From NCBI GenBank assembly GCA_035772735.1, contig JASDFA010000006.1:66294001-66358000 (forward strand): DNA of 64,000 bases. The letters are read 5' to 3'. The position numbers and the translations under genes are program-made. Source of the DNA: Datura wrightii (Eukaryota > Streptophyta > Magnoliopsida > Solanales > Solanaceae). The notes under the pieces are model-generated. The model made no database searches. It was not told the DNA's origin and was given only the letters and a program-made list of their open reading frames with translations. Shown here piece after piece: positions 11,966 to 22,612 of the stretch. Positions within the stretch are counted from its first letter, which is position 1. Each line of letters starts with the position of its first letter.

Positions 11966-14735
11966 TGTCACGCCCCAGAACTAGGGTAGGGCGCAACTGG
12001 CACTTGATTCATGGTCGATCGAGAAGCTGGCTATATAACATTTATAAATGTAACACTAAGGCTGACCAAGCCACCTGTCACAGCCAACCAAGATAAATAC
12101 TGGGCCAATAATGCTTTGACAATTATAAATATGCAACCTGGAAAGCCGACAAGGCTACAACAAAGCTAAACAAAGCAATGAAAAATCAATACGACTACAT
12201 AACCCATACTACTAAACTAACTAGTCCACATCAGCCTCTACAGAGTAAACAAACTGAAATGCACGCGACAAGGCCCCAGCCTACCCATGTTGTACACAAA
12301 ACTGAAAATAGTCCACACTAGGACATGGCTCCTGGAAGAGAGGAGCATACCACTATTCTGTAGAAATCTGGCTCCTACTATGTTTGATGATCTGAGCCTC
12401 GGCCTTTACCTGTAGCATGATTGCGGGAAGGATCCCAAGATGAAGGGACATCAGTACGAATAAAATGTACTATTATGTAAGGCTGAAAACTGTAAACATG
12501 CAAGATAAAAATGATAACTAGGCCTGAAATAAGGAGTAGTAACAACCTGAAATTCTGAAAACAGAAACCTAACAATAACTCATTATTGAAGTATAAATAC
12601 AACCATCTAATGCACAACAAAGACTATAACCGAAATGTCAGCAGATAGCCGACCATAAAATCTATACAATCCATCCAGCCAGTGTACGACACCGGAGTAA
12701 AAATAAAAATTCCTTCAGCCAGTGTACTATACTGGGGTAAAAATAAAAATACCTCCAGCCGGCGTACCATACCGGGGTAAACTTTGTCCAGCCGGTGTAC
12801 CACACCGGGGTAAAATCAATAAGACCTCCAGCCAGTGTAACACATCCGGGTAAAATCAATAAAGCTTAGAAAAAATCATACATGGAGCCGATATGGCTTA
12901 ATACTGGACCAGCTCAATACATACAACATAGAAATGACGAATATTAAACATGTGGCCTGCATAAGCCTCCTTCGTAATGCATAACTGGAACTGAGTACAT
13001 ATAACATGCAAAGCTAAAAAAATAGAACTTAAATGCATGTAGTGAAAACTTGAATGAATCATAAGGAACTACGGATAACCTAAGAGTTTCAACAAAATTT
13101 GTGGATCGTCTCCACGGGACATTAGAGCTCAAAAACCCGCTAGCTTGTCGTTCGACTTAAGGGAAAGGGATTATGAAATCTCCCCTTGGCCTGACATATT
13201 TCATAACATACACATAAGATAAGGGTCAACCATAACCAGGTATTCCTAATTCGGTAAGCTCGTTTACCCTCAATAGCTTGCGACGTATTTACGTGGCTTA
13301 AAATCGTTTACACATCCTCATCTCGGCTCTTTCACCAATTTCAGATAGCAACCAGACCTATAAACACATTTAACATCACATATATATACACATGACATAC
13401 AGTAAGGACCAGCTAACAATGCCCACACTGAGGGGTCTCCAACTCAATGTACAACTACGACAACAATCAACACAATATCACACTGTAGGTATCTCCCTTC
13501 AGCTAGGCATAATCTTAACATTTATCCTCAATAAAACATGGGAATTTAAAGATTAAATGAAGATTAACATACTTCCTCAAGACTTTTAAAAAGGTTGTTG
13601 TCTCATTCGATTCACATCACACGAATCGTGCTTGAAAGAATGATAGACGGGGCGCCTTATATACCTTTCTCCGATGAACTTTTCTCTAGCCGATTTCCTA
13701 TCTCAATAATCAGCCTTCAACCTCCCCAGTGGTTTTATATGCCAACAAAAATCTTAATATATATCAAAAAAAAATGCAGCCAACATAACTAATCAGAGGC
13801 AGTCAAAATAGCAACAACAACACACGGCAACATCAACAACATTTAACCATTTTCTCAACTAATGTTTCACTAACTTTTGAGGGAGAAAACAGAGGAAATT
13901 TTACCTTAGTTTTTCTGTGATTCTACCCCTCAATATGAAGTATAATTCCAGCAAAAGAAACAGCCAAAAATCCTAAGGGAAACGGGCAAAACTCAGCTGA
14001 CAAACAGTCCATCGGCAGCTCACTTAGCTGCCAATTTCCAGATTTTCGCTTTGCAATTTGAGAGGTTTAAAAGGGGATAAATCCTTAGCTTTTCTTCTGA
14101 TTTTGACACCTACTCAAAGATGGATATATAGGAAGTCCAAATAGATTTTTGAAACGCAGAAAAACTTCTTCAAAACCTTGCCAAAAACGAGCTCCAAAAC
14201 AGCCCCTAACATACTTGGCAAGGTAATCTCAACTTATCTTGTGATTTTCTTTAACTTTTCTTGATGTTCCTCCTTGACTTCCTTTGTCCTAAATGTTGGA
14301 ATTGAGAGAGAAATGGAATACTTAGCAAGTTGGTCAATTTAGATTTAGCTGAAAATGTTTTCTACTAGGGAAAATCAGATTTTAAAGTAAATAGGGCGGT
14401 GGAGGCACTAGGGCATCATGCCCGCGTCACCGCTCGTGATGGTTTAGTAAAATGCCTATAACGTTTTACTCCAAATTCTGATTGCTAAGCGGTTTAATGT
14501 TCTGAAAACTAGAATCAAAGACCTTTAATTTGATAGGTCGTGGAGCTTCTAATTCATTATATATTTGGATATATGGTACTTTAAATTTGACCCTTACTTA
14601 TGAACTTCACATACTCTTTGGTGTTTTTGATTGATCACATTTCCCTTGACACCTACGACCAATATACAACCCGTACTTTCCCTAACCTAGCATAAAACAT
14701 CAAATAATTACCAATAAAAATTTCAGGGTGTTATA
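11966..14735 (-). mobile_element. Solo LTR of the E1 family
   Basis: A 2770-bp LTR (TGTCACGCCCC…GGGTGTTATA) is homologous to E1's 3' LTR along its length, with no internal region on either side. It interrupts the 21-bp minisatellite. Its flanks CCCAA (11961-11965) and CTCAC (14736-14740) both derive from the unit's CCCAC and fit an aged 5-bp target duplication. Solo LTRs form by recombination between the two LTRs of one element. It contains about five copies of the hairpin-bearing tandem repeat at 12672-12856. Confidence 0.85.
12672..12856. repeat. LTR-internal tandem repeat (about 5 units)
   Basis: This is the same repeat as at 1102-1243, with about five units. The clearest unit, near 12790-12810, has the perfect inverted repeat CCGGTGTACCACACCGG. 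Spacers are of two kinds (AATAAAAAT… or AATCAATAA…), pointing to stepwise duplication. Confidence 0.8.
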
Positions 14736-14740
14736 CTCAC

Positions 14741-14906
14741 ATTGGTTTAGGAGAATCCGACATTGGTTTAGGCGAATCCCACATTGGTTTAGGCGAATCC
14801 CATTAGTTTAGGAGAATCCCACATTGGTTTAGGCGAATCCCACATTGGTTTAGGCGAATCCCACATTTGTTTAGGAGAATCCCACATTAGTTTAGGCGAA
14901 TCCCAC
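14741..14906. repeat. 21-bp minisatellite, right block (8 units)
   Basis: Eight units of the ATTGGTTTAGGCGAATCC repeat, one shortened to 19 bp. They lead directly into a TRIM LTR body at 14907, the position the unit normally has in this LTR. Confidence 0.95.
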
Positions 14907-15040
14907 ATTGGTTGGGGAGGAGAACGAAGAGTGCTTTATAAGTGCTTGGATACCTTTCCCTTGTAGACGCATTTTAAAATCGTGAGGGGTGAAGGCCCCA
15001 AAGCGGAAAATTTCTAAAAGCAGTGGCCTGGGCTGTTACA
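14907..15040 (+). mobile_element. TRIM LTR, copy 1 body
   Basis: The LTR body ends GGGCTGTTACA, two bases before the primer site TGGTATCAGAGC. It holds a TATA-like 'gctttataag'. Its 5' portion is replaced or extended by the minisatellite. Confidence 0.85.
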
Positions 15041-15115
15041 GTTGGTATCAGAGCCGGTGCCGGGCCGGTGGTGGGGCAAATCTCAGTGAGGACGCTGAGT
15101 CCCAAGGGGGGGGGG
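15041..15115 (+). mobile_element. TRIM internal domain 1
   Basis: The whole internal region is about 75 bp: primer site, a GC-rich 'ccgggccggtggtgggg', then a polypurine tract 'cccaagggggggggg' just before the next LTR. There is no room for a gene. Similar domains lie at 15282-15353 and 15541-15616. This layout defines terminal-repeat retrotransposons in miniature. Confidence 0.85.
15043..15054 (+). promoter_or_regulatory. TRIM primer-binding site 1
   Basis: TGGTATCAGAGC is the standard plant initiator-tRNA-Met primer site. It sits directly downstream of an LTR end. Further copies follow at 15284-15295 (last base T) and 15543-15554 (ending ATT). Confidence 0.9.
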
Positions 15116-15281
15116 TGAGTGTACGGCTTTCCTTAGGCAAATCCCACATCGGTTGGGGAAGAGAATGAAGAGTGCTTTATAAGTTCTTGGATACCTTTCC
15201 CTTGTAGACGCATTTTAAAACCGCGAGGGGTGAAGGCTCCAAAGCGGACAATTTCTACAAGCAGCGGCCTGGGCTGTTACA
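15116..15281 (+). mobile_element. TRIM LTR, copy 2
   Basis: A complete 166-bp LTR, TGAGTGTA…GGGCTGTTACA, with one copy of the 21-bp unit, a TATA-like 'gctttataag' and 'cccttgtagacgc'. It is followed by the primer site at 15284-15295. Confidence 0.85.
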
Positions 15282-15353
15282 GTTGGTATCAGAGTCAGTG
15301 CCAGGCTAGTGGTGGGGCAAACCTTAGTGAGGACGCTGAGTCCCAAGGGGGGG

Positions 15354-15540
15354 TGAGTGTAAGGCTTGCCTTAGGCGAATCCCACATTGGTTTAGGCGAA
15401 TCCCACATCGGTTGGGGAGGAGAACGAAGAGTGCTTTATAAGTGCTTGGATGCGTTTCCCTTGTAGACGCGTTTTAAAACTGTGAGGGGTGAAGGCTGCA
15501 AAGCGGAAAATTTCTACAAGTGGCAGTCTGGGCTATTACA
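15354..15540 (+). mobile_element. TRIM LTR, copy 3
   Basis: A 187-bp LTR with two copies of the 21-bp unit, which explains the extra length over copy 2. It ends GGGCTATTACA. The following primer site (TGGTATCAGATT) is mutated. Confidence 0.85.
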
Positions 15541-15616
15541 GTTGGTATCAGATTCGGTGCCGGGCCGGTGGTGGGGCAAACCTCAGCGAGGATGCTGAGT
15601 CCCAAGGGGGAGAAGG

Positions 15617-15782
15617 CGAGTGTAAGGCTTACCTTAGGCGAATCCCACATCGGTTGCAGAGGAGAACGAAGAGTGCTTTATAAGTGATTGGATACTTTTC
15701 CCTTGTAGACGCGTTTTAAAACCGTGAGGAGTGAAGACCCCAAAGCAGACAATTTCTACAAGCGGCGGCCTGGGCTGTTACA
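15617..15782 (+). mobile_element. TRIM LTR, copy 4
   Basis: A 166-bp LTR that begins CGAGTGTA (first base changed) and ends GGGCTGTTACA. No primer site follows, so this is the last LTR of the chain. Confidence 0.85.
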
Positions 15783-17571
15783 GACTAGGTTCAGATAAAC
15801 CTGCCTATGAGGCTATGAATTGCCTAGAGAAGCCATATGAAATATAACTAGACCAAGTTAATGTCTAAGGGACTAGAACCATAGTAATACATTATTACCT
15901 TCAAGCTAAGAATTTTAGCAAGCTTCCTGTGGAAGGTTAGGGCTGACTGCTCAGGAGCATGTCTGATTAGTAATATCCCTACAGTCGTTCTAAATGAGGG
16001 AACTAAATAGTTGGTTGCCTGTGACCTTACCATTCTCTTATGAGCTATCATTGTCCTAGAATGACATTCAGAGTATCATTTATGCCACTCCAGACCTTGC
16101 CCTATTTTTCCTAGACCATTAGATATTATGATCACTGCCAGGACCCTCTGATCGAGTGTAGGCACGCGAGATATGCCTGTTGGCAGCTATACAGACTATT
16201 CTAGGGGCAAGTAGTGGTTGTTTTAGGACTCAAGATCCGGAAACACCTTTTGAGTGGATAGATTGATACTAAAATATAGCATATCAATTGGGATTGACCC
16301 TACCTAGGATAGCCTTCCATTGACCAACTTCAGGGTTATTAACTGTGTCATCGCCTACAGGGCTATTGATCGCTCAGAGGAGCTATATGATGTTGCTCAG
16401 AGGAGCTATGTGATGTCCGACGTGACCACACTCCGGCCTAGGCCACATTTACGTCCATCCATGTATGGACCTCTTTTATGTCGTACTGGCATTACTGACC
16501 ATCCGTCGCACCTTGTCTGCCCAGGGTGCAGTTACAGGAGCCCAGAGGGCTCAAGCACAATTACAAGAGCCTAGCTGACTTAGTTGCAGACCTAGAGGCC
16601 CCGGTAGGTTGGCTATAGTACCAGTAGAATCATAAGGACCTTGTTAGGGGTATATAGATGGACTTGTACTTTCTAGGGCTTATGGAGGCCCTGGTAGGTT
16701 TGTGTTGGTTGCACCTTCCAAACTTATGGGGCTTGGTTAGGTTCTTGTTTATGTACTTGCCTACTAGATATAGCTTATGAATGTGTAGTCATGCACCTTT
16801 AGTTCATCTTCGTGTAACGACTTACTAGATGCAGGTTATGGGTAAGAAAGCTTACAGGTTAACTTTTGCCCCTTCTTGCTTTTCATTAGCAATTCTTTAT
16901 CGGTTTCTATTAAGCTTTTATTACTACCTTAGATATTCGGTACATATTGTACTGACGCCCAACTATGGGGCACTGCATACTTGCCTACCAGTTTAGATAG
17001 AGAGATTGCGGGATCTTTTAGCAGCTATTTAGAGTCAGTAGATTGGCCAACTCCTTCCATTTGTAGTTGCTAGGTTGTAGAGGTTTATTTGTCTTTTGTT
17101 TATGTAGCATTTGGGTAGGCCGGGGCTCTGTCCCGACCAATATTTTTATTCTTAGAGGCTTGCAGGCTACAGTCTTTAGTTAGTTGTCCATGTTGGCCAT
17201 ATGGGGCATATAAATATTCAGTTTTGTACATTGGCCGTGTGGGGCCTAGTATATCTTTCAATTAGCAGCCTTGTCAGATGTAGTGTTTATATGACTGCCT
17301 GTTTTTCATTATGTTATAACTAGACAACATGGTGATCTTGTCGGCCTACATAGGATCCTTTTTTTAATTATGTTGGCTGGGTTAGTTGTCTTCTTTTATA
17401 GGTGTTTGGTGGCCTTATCGCCCCGAGGATGTATTTACAACTGTTTATAGCAGTTTATTTTCTTGATTTTGAGTCATTGTTAGGAACTAGGGGTACGTAT
17501 GCCAAGCCAGGTCAGCCCAGATCCTACTGTGGCATTAGGTACCAGTCATGCCTCCCAAGTGGGGCGTAAGA
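15783..17571. other. Unassigned decayed sequence, partly LTR-like
   Basis: No convincing coding region was found on either strand; the short frames here match nothing I recognise. From about 16800 the sequence looks like a plus-strand gypsy-type LTR, with repeated 'ttggccgtgtggggcc' and 'cttgtcggcc' phrases. It ends near 17560 in 'cccaagtggggcgtaaga', which resembles a gypsy LTR 3' end. Since E1's own 5' LTR survives only at 17572-17759, this block probably replaced most of that LTR and E1's gag. Confidence 0.4.
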
Positions 17572-17759
17572 TAATTAATTTTATATATTTGGGATATATG
17601 GTTGTTTAAAGTTGACCCTTACTTATGAACTTCACATACTCTATGATTTTCCGTTCGTACACATTTCCCTTGTCATCTACGATCAATATATGACCTGTAC
17701 ATCCCTTAACCTAGAATACAAATATCAACTAAGCACCAAAAAATTTCTGGAGTGTAATA
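17572..17759 (-). mobile_element. E1 5' LTR remnant
   Basis: This matches the last 190 bp of the E1 LTR (compare 3130-3308: 'gttgacccttacttatgaacttcacatactct', 'tcatctacgatcaatat', 'cttaacctag'). It ends …GAGTGTAATA. The next bases TTTAG match TTTAA left of 392, so this is the outer end of E1's other LTR, about 17.4 kb from the first. Confidence 0.7.
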
Positions 17760-18282
17760 TTTAGAGGCTTAAAATGACGTAGTTTAGGAGTTAGAAACTT
17801 AGGAAATTACGAAATCACCCTTAATAAAATGACTGGAAAAATCACCCAGCCAATCTCGACGAGGGACAGGACAATTTGTTGGGTGACATGATGGATCATC
17901 CCTTGACTTGTTGCGACTGAAAACTTCTTCTCACTCTCTGATATTTCTAACCCAATGAGTAACTTAACGAGTCATTAGGGCACACGACAACTCATCCCTC
18001 AATCCATCCTGAACACTAAAATTCAAGATCTTCACCATCACTACACACTTAATAGGTCGTACAATGACTCATGGGAAGTCTTGATGACTCGTCACCTCAT
18101 TTGTTTACAACCTATAGGAAGTAAAATTGTCTTCAACTCATGCACACACAACCGATCACTTGACGATCTAATGGGTCACATAACAATTCACTCAACCACT
18201 CGTTTTGTGACCTAGTGCAGATTTTCCTGTTTCCTCCAATTCAACCCTCCGGTCTGATCTTAGAAACTTTTGGGGTGTTACA
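17760..18282 (-). mobile_element. Family-A LTR, right fragment
   Basis: From 'ggcttaaaatgacgtagtttagg' to 'ttttggggtgttaca' this aligns with 29390-29794, the end of the element-A LTR. It continues the fragment at 1-391. No polypurine tract or pol follows, so the original was probably a solo LTR. Its right part has repeated short motifs around 'aacgagtca', a habit of these LTRs. Confidence 0.7.
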
Positions 18283-20044
18283 ATGAGATTGATGAGAAAG
18301 TTCCATTTACCTATGTGTTCTATGTGTATATGAATTTGCTGCATAACGTGTCTTACTTATATTGTAAGCCTTAATGTTTTATGAATTTATTTATTGAAGA
18401 AGTAATATTTGTAATCTAAATTATTGGTGCATGTGTTTTATGTGTTTTTGCTAGTTGATCCTGACTGTTGGAATATTTTCGTTCAAAAAGGAAAATAAAA
18501 AGAATAACTGTGCCATAATGAAAAGTTAGGAAATTGATATCTAATCAAGGTAGGCTTGTAATAGTTTTTGGGAGTTATTAGAATTTGTATAATTAACAAA
18601 GTATTGAAAGTTAAACGTTTTCAGCGAAGTCGGGCTACTGCCTAGAGCAGTACCGCTACAGTGATAGAATTCCCGCTGCAGCAAGGCCTAAATAGTATGC
18701 AACCTAACCTTTGTGGTTAATATCGGGTAAGAAAGCATGGGTGTATTGTTAAATAATGTGGATAAATAGAGGAAATATGATTATATTGATAAAATATTGA
18801 GTTTTTGAAAATTGATTAATGGATTGTATATTAATTTTATGTTGTTATGTGAACTAAGTTGACTCGAGCGATGATATCTACTAGTACGTGTGTATACTGA
18901 TACTACTCTTGCTATGCCTTTCGGAGTGTAGGTTGTGGTAGGTTTGAAGTTTCATGATTAATGTGGCATATTCAGTATCAACTTTCACACTCTTCTGCAG
19001 GTGAAGTGGTATCTTTTATTTGTTTGTACTTTGAATTAGAGCTCTTGTACTTGTCCAGACTAGATTTTTGCGAAGAGTCAATTTTTTGGGATTATTCATT
19101 GTAATATTATTATTAATTATTTACCAAGAATTTTTGACACAATGATCATGTTTGAGTGAGGTTGGTATGTATATAAATATTGATAAAATGATGTTTTTAA
19201 AAAGGGTTTCTCCTGTCAAACTATAGACGAGTAGATGCCAACAAGATTCACCATTTTGGGTTATGAGAGGCTCATACATTCCTTATATGGTCTGTACATG
19301 TCTTTGTACTTTGGTTAACAGTAGCCCCTCCATTCCATACCCATCTACTACTCAAGGTACGACTCGTAAGTGAAATCTACGGTCATATCTCACATCATAA
19401 ACGGTGTAATACCTTCAAACTCGATCTTTCCAAAGTCGAATCAACTACAAACTTCCATAACACTTTATAAGTTAGGATAAAATACTCCAACACATACTAT
19501 TCATCAAAAAAATTTTGGATCAATTTTGCTCACATCTATAGAACAGTTCAAATCTAAGCACGACTTTATAAAGTGTTACATAGATGCTTGGTTGATCCAT
19601 AACATTAGACTCCTTCTATTTTTCGTTATTCTTTTCTTTTCCATTCAACAGTTATTGTAGCATTTTGAGATCATGTAAATGTATTCTTGAAGCTCTTGTT
19701 ATGTGACACCAAGTTCTGGGTAGTATATCACCTTATTTTCGCATATTCTGTTTAATGACTTAGTTTTATCTTCATTACCAGATTATTCTCTACTTTATCT
19801 TTTATAATTGATATAATAAACTTAGTAAGTTGAGTGTCTTGCCTACTCAATTTGAGTAGGTTCCATCACAACTTAGGATTTTTGAATCGTGGTAATTCGA
19901 TTTTCAATTATAGGAGGAGCAATAAAGATACCGAGTACAAAGATATATTGATAAGAAGAATTTTGATGAATTCATTCTACAATCAAAAGCTCAAAGAATA
20001 AATACAAACAAACATCATTTTGATTTTCTTGTTCTTGAAAATAT
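18283..20044. other. Unassigned AT-rich sequence
   Basis: I see no coding region, RNA gene or clear element boundary. A short GC-richer patch at 18630-18700 ('gggctactgcctagagcag…cccgctgcagc') resembles spacers found inside gypsy LTRs, so part of this may be an old LTR. Confidence 0.4.
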
Positions 20045-22328
20045 TTTTTGATCTAGACATTATAGAAGAGGAAGATAAATCCAAACTTCTTGGAATGTAT
20101 TTCGACATTGATGAATAGGATCGTTTAATTGGTAAGCATCTTAATTTTTCTTCTATTAAGGGTTCTTAATCTATGCAATAATGTTAAAACTAAAATTAAA
20201 TTAACTTGCATTTGAAGAGCTATTAATTGGTTCCACTTATGTTTGACCTATTATGATATTTATTTCTTAAATATATTATTATTGGTATCGTTTTACAGAA
20301 TATATAGACATAATTATAATAGTTTTACTTTTGGATTTTGATAATCTCTTGCATCACTTCAGCACATGTTAATCACATTTCTTTAACTTGTTCAAAATTA
20401 ACTATATTTGAAAATTCAGGTGCGTTCTCATTGACACATAATGTTATGTATATTAGAATTGTTGACACTTTTTGAGTCTTTACCTTTAAGATTTTGTTAA
20501 TATTTCAACCGTAGGTATAAACCTTATCAAGATATCACTATAGTTCTTACTTAGATGTATCTTTATAATTTTCTATTGCCTCTGTAGTGGGTTGGATAGA
20601 AGGTAAGGAAAGTCTACCTTTAGGTTCGAATATCGCCATATTGATCAAACCTGACCCATTGAATACTAAATCTTTTATTGCGCTTATTAATGCTTATAAG
20701 TAGGATTATGTCTGTAAAAAAAATATTCAAAAATTTTCAACATGGGACTTGTTGTAATTCCGTACTTAGTTAGGAGAATCAATAGTTGGAAAACAAATAC
20801 ACTGCATTTATTACTTTTGTATGTGTATTCAAGTATTTGAATTGCTTAGAAAATCCCTAAAGCCTACATATCTATTCTCCCTTGTGGTATCACTTGGAAA
20901 TAGAAGAAACATAAATAATAATTCAAATCTTACTTGTTAATGAAAGAATAAAAATGAAAAAAACATTGAAAAGGATTCAGCTAGTAAGAGCATGGATCAT
21001 ACATGAGTGTTTTCCCTTGAGACACCATGTACTTCAGTAATTCTAAGAGGCCTTTAGGACAAAAAAAGATGTAAACTACTATGAATGGTGTAACTATTTA
21101 ATTTTTATGTGGTCATATATTTGTTGATTTTCATTATATTTCCTAAGGTTGTTTCACATGAGTCTTGTGTCTTGGTAACCTATAAATCTAGAGATTAAGA
21201 AGACAAAGAATTCACGTGAAACAACCTCAAGAAAAATAATCAATAATTATACAACCACATAAAAATTGGATAGCCAGTAGCACTTATAGGAGTTTTCATC
21301 TTTCATGGTAAATAAGGCCTCGAAGAACTATTTGATATACAAGGTGCCTCGAGCGAAAACACACATGTATAATTCACACCCTTATTAGTAGAATCTTTTC
21401 CTATATTCTTTCTCATTTTTGTTCTTTTTCTCAACATGTAAGAATTGATGATTATTCATGTTTAATATTCTATTTGAGGTGATAATACAAGGGATATTAG
21501 ATCATACATTTTAGGCCTTTTACAAGTAATCCAAAAACTAAAATACACACACAAAGTATTAAATGCAGTCTATTTGTTTCCCAACATTGGTTCTTCTAAC
21601 CTAGTACAGAAGTAAAATAAGTCCCTGATTGAAAAATTCTTGACTATCTTTTTTACAAACATAGTCCTACTTATAGGAATTAATAAGTACAATCAAAACT
21701 TTTGGGTTCAATATTTCAGGTTTTATCAATATAGCAATACACAAATCTAGAGGTATATTTTTCTCGCACTCTATCTAATCTGCTGCCGAGATAATAGATA
21801 ATCACAAAGATACATTTAAGCAAGGACTATAGTAATATCTTAAAAAAGATTTATGACTACCATTAAAATATAACAACGCCTTAAAGGCAGGCACTATCAG
21901 GTGTTGACAATTCTATTACACATGACATTATGCAACAATGAGAATATAACTTAATCCTCAGATACAATAACCTTTGAATGAGTTAAATCAATGCGGTTAA
22001 AACATGCTTATGTGATACAACTCATTATCAAAATTCAAAAGTAGAATTAATGTAATTAAGGCTATATTTTATAACAAAAACACACACATATATATAACAA
22101 CAATAGCTCAAACATAAGTTGGTGTCAGTTCATACCTATCAATGTTTTCCCTGTAAGTTAATTTAATTATACTTCTAATATTAATGCATAAATGAAGAAC
22201 ACCATGATTGAAACCAAGATGAAGATGCTTACCTATTAAATGATCATATTTATCAATGGTGACGCATGTTCGAGGATTTCGAAACATTTGGCATCATCGT
22301 CCTCTTATTTCTCCTTCAAAAATTGTCA
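20045..22328. repeat. Large imperfect inverted repeat, arms about 1.14 kb
   Basis: The left half (20045-21170) aligns with the reverse complement of the right half (21200-22328) nearly end to end, with many substitutions and small indels. Matching landmarks include 'ggtaagcatctt' (left, near 20130) with 'aagatgcttacc' (right, near 22220). Near the centre AGGTTGTTTCAC (21146-21157) pairs with GTGAAACAACCT (21216-21227). The centre is at about 21187 and the loop is only some 25 nt. No long frame is conserved in both arms. A transcript would fold into one very long hairpin. It could be an inverted duplication or a fold-back element. Confidence 0.8.
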
Positions 22329-22612
22329 CTCGAGCGAGGCGGTTGCCTTCAGGTTGTGGAGATGAGAATTAACCTAGATATATATTTATAGGAAGTAGCT
22401 CTTGACCTAATGGGACTCTCATAACAGACTTTACTAGGTTGTCAATTAGGCCTACACTACTTCATACACCAATACATGAAGTGATTCAAGCCCAACAATG
22501 AAATAAATATATAATCGGTCCAAGTCATGTCCATTAACTATATATGTTTAGCGCATATTATAAATCAAATAAATCAAGTCATTGTTAGTCCCTATTTACT
22601 AAAGTTCCAACA
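22329..22612 (-). mobile_element. LTR-like segment with TATA box (tentative)
   Basis: On the minus strand this runs from TGTTGGAACTTT, preceded by the purine-rich AAGTAGGAGAA. That junction resembles the polypurine-tract/LTR boundary of Copia elements. A TATA box (TATAAATATATATC, minus strand, near 22380-22393) lies about 50 bp before the inverted repeat starts. The second LTR was not found, so the identity is uncertain. Confidence 0.4.

Noticed and set aside
11598..14906. CRISPR-like repeats
   Set aside because: The units are directly adjacent with no spacers, and the context is a plant LTR.
14907..15782. Cassandra-type TRIM with embedded 5S rRNA sequence
   Set aside because: The LTRs have a TATA-like box and the primer site, but I see no 5S internal control boxes.
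20045..22328. Pair of convergent host genes in the inverted repeat
   Set aside because: The short frames next to the 'ggtaagcatctt' sites are not conserved between arms and contain stops, with no recognisable domain.
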